Shown piece by piece: positions 12,088 through 12,102 of a stretch of 12,102 nt of DNA. Every line of letters begins with the position of its first letter. Position 1 is the stretch's first letter. The notes below the pieces were generated by a model that worked only from the letters and a program-made list of their open reading frames with translations, did no database searches and was not told where the DNA came from. Position numbers and translations under genes: made by a program. Location: NCBI GenBank assembly GCA_947565475.1, contig CANOGI010000040.1, positions 1 to 12,102 on the forward strand, in the 5' to 3' direction. Source of the stretch: an uncultured Eubacteriaceae bacterium (GTDB taxonomy: Bacteria; Bacillota; Clostridia; Lachnospirales; CAG-274).

Positions 12088-12102
12088 ACTACTCAAATTT
12101 TT
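12088..12102 (-). repeat. edge fragment of a further SRE copy
   Basis: ACTACTCAAATTTTT at the window edge is identical to 3644-3658, the distal arm of the trailing hairpin of SRE copy 1. The orientation is the same, so a full copy probably continues to the right, upstream of gyrA. Only 15 bases are visible. Confidence 0.5.

Overview
The window is AT-rich bacterial chromosome carrying the conserved origin-proximal cluster rpmH-rnpA-yidD-yidC-jag(khpB)-mnmE-mnmG, preceded by gyrA. Every gene lies on the minus strand, so transcription runs from high to low coordinates. Strong GGAGG-type ribosome sites, a 44-residue Firmicutes-type L34, an RnpA reading RSRVTRLIRESYR and a KH/R3H Jag protein point to the class Clostridia, possibly Lachnospirales. 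That placement rests on recalled family features and was not searched.

Layout in transcription order. gyrA (11813-9225) is complete and ends in a hairpin/U-run terminator at 9041-9077. The 867-base gap 8358-9224 holds two inverted-repeat elements, an A/T block, a near-consensus promoter (8674-8702) and a roughly 310-nt structured leader before rpmH (8357-8223). rnpA and yidD follow, separated from rpmH by three hairpins. A 344-base gap precedes yidC, which starts at TTG; its stop codon overlaps the ribosome site of jag. Two terminator-like hairpins follow jag. A 1363-base gap (3592-4954) full of repeats separates jag from mnmE. The 232-base mnmE-mnmG spacer is mostly one more repeat element. 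No dnaA, dnaN, recF, gyrB or clear DnaA-box cluster is visible, so gyrA next to rpmH looks rearranged relative to the usual order.

The genes are housekeeping: DNA supercoiling (GyrA), ribosome and tRNA processing (L34, RNase P protein), membrane protein insertion (YidD, YidC), RNA binding (Jag) and tRNA wobble-uridine modification (MnmE-MnmG). The unusual content is between them. One family (called SRE here, my label) is a structured repeat with a closing stem AACCGAC/GTCGGTT, two or more internal hairpins and a trailing hairpin with a TTATA loop. It occurs as two full copies, two short copies and a fragment at the right edge. One short copy has a completely different but still complementary closing stem. 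Terminal-hairpin differences stay paired only on the minus strand, which suggests a transcribed structured RNA co-directional with the operon.

A second family is MITE-like, with terminal inverted repeats resembling TATAGTCAAATNACTTAAAAA. Copies A and B are clear homologues in opposite orientations; C and D are diverged relatives. Further inverted-repeat elements lie at 4164-4253 and 9079-9183. No transposase is encoded here. Protein-level oddities are a Tyr/Gly/Lys-rich 84-residue tail on Jag, an acidic insertion of about 36 residues in the GyrA C-terminal domain, alanine at GyrA position 83, and a loop of about 150 residues in YidC.
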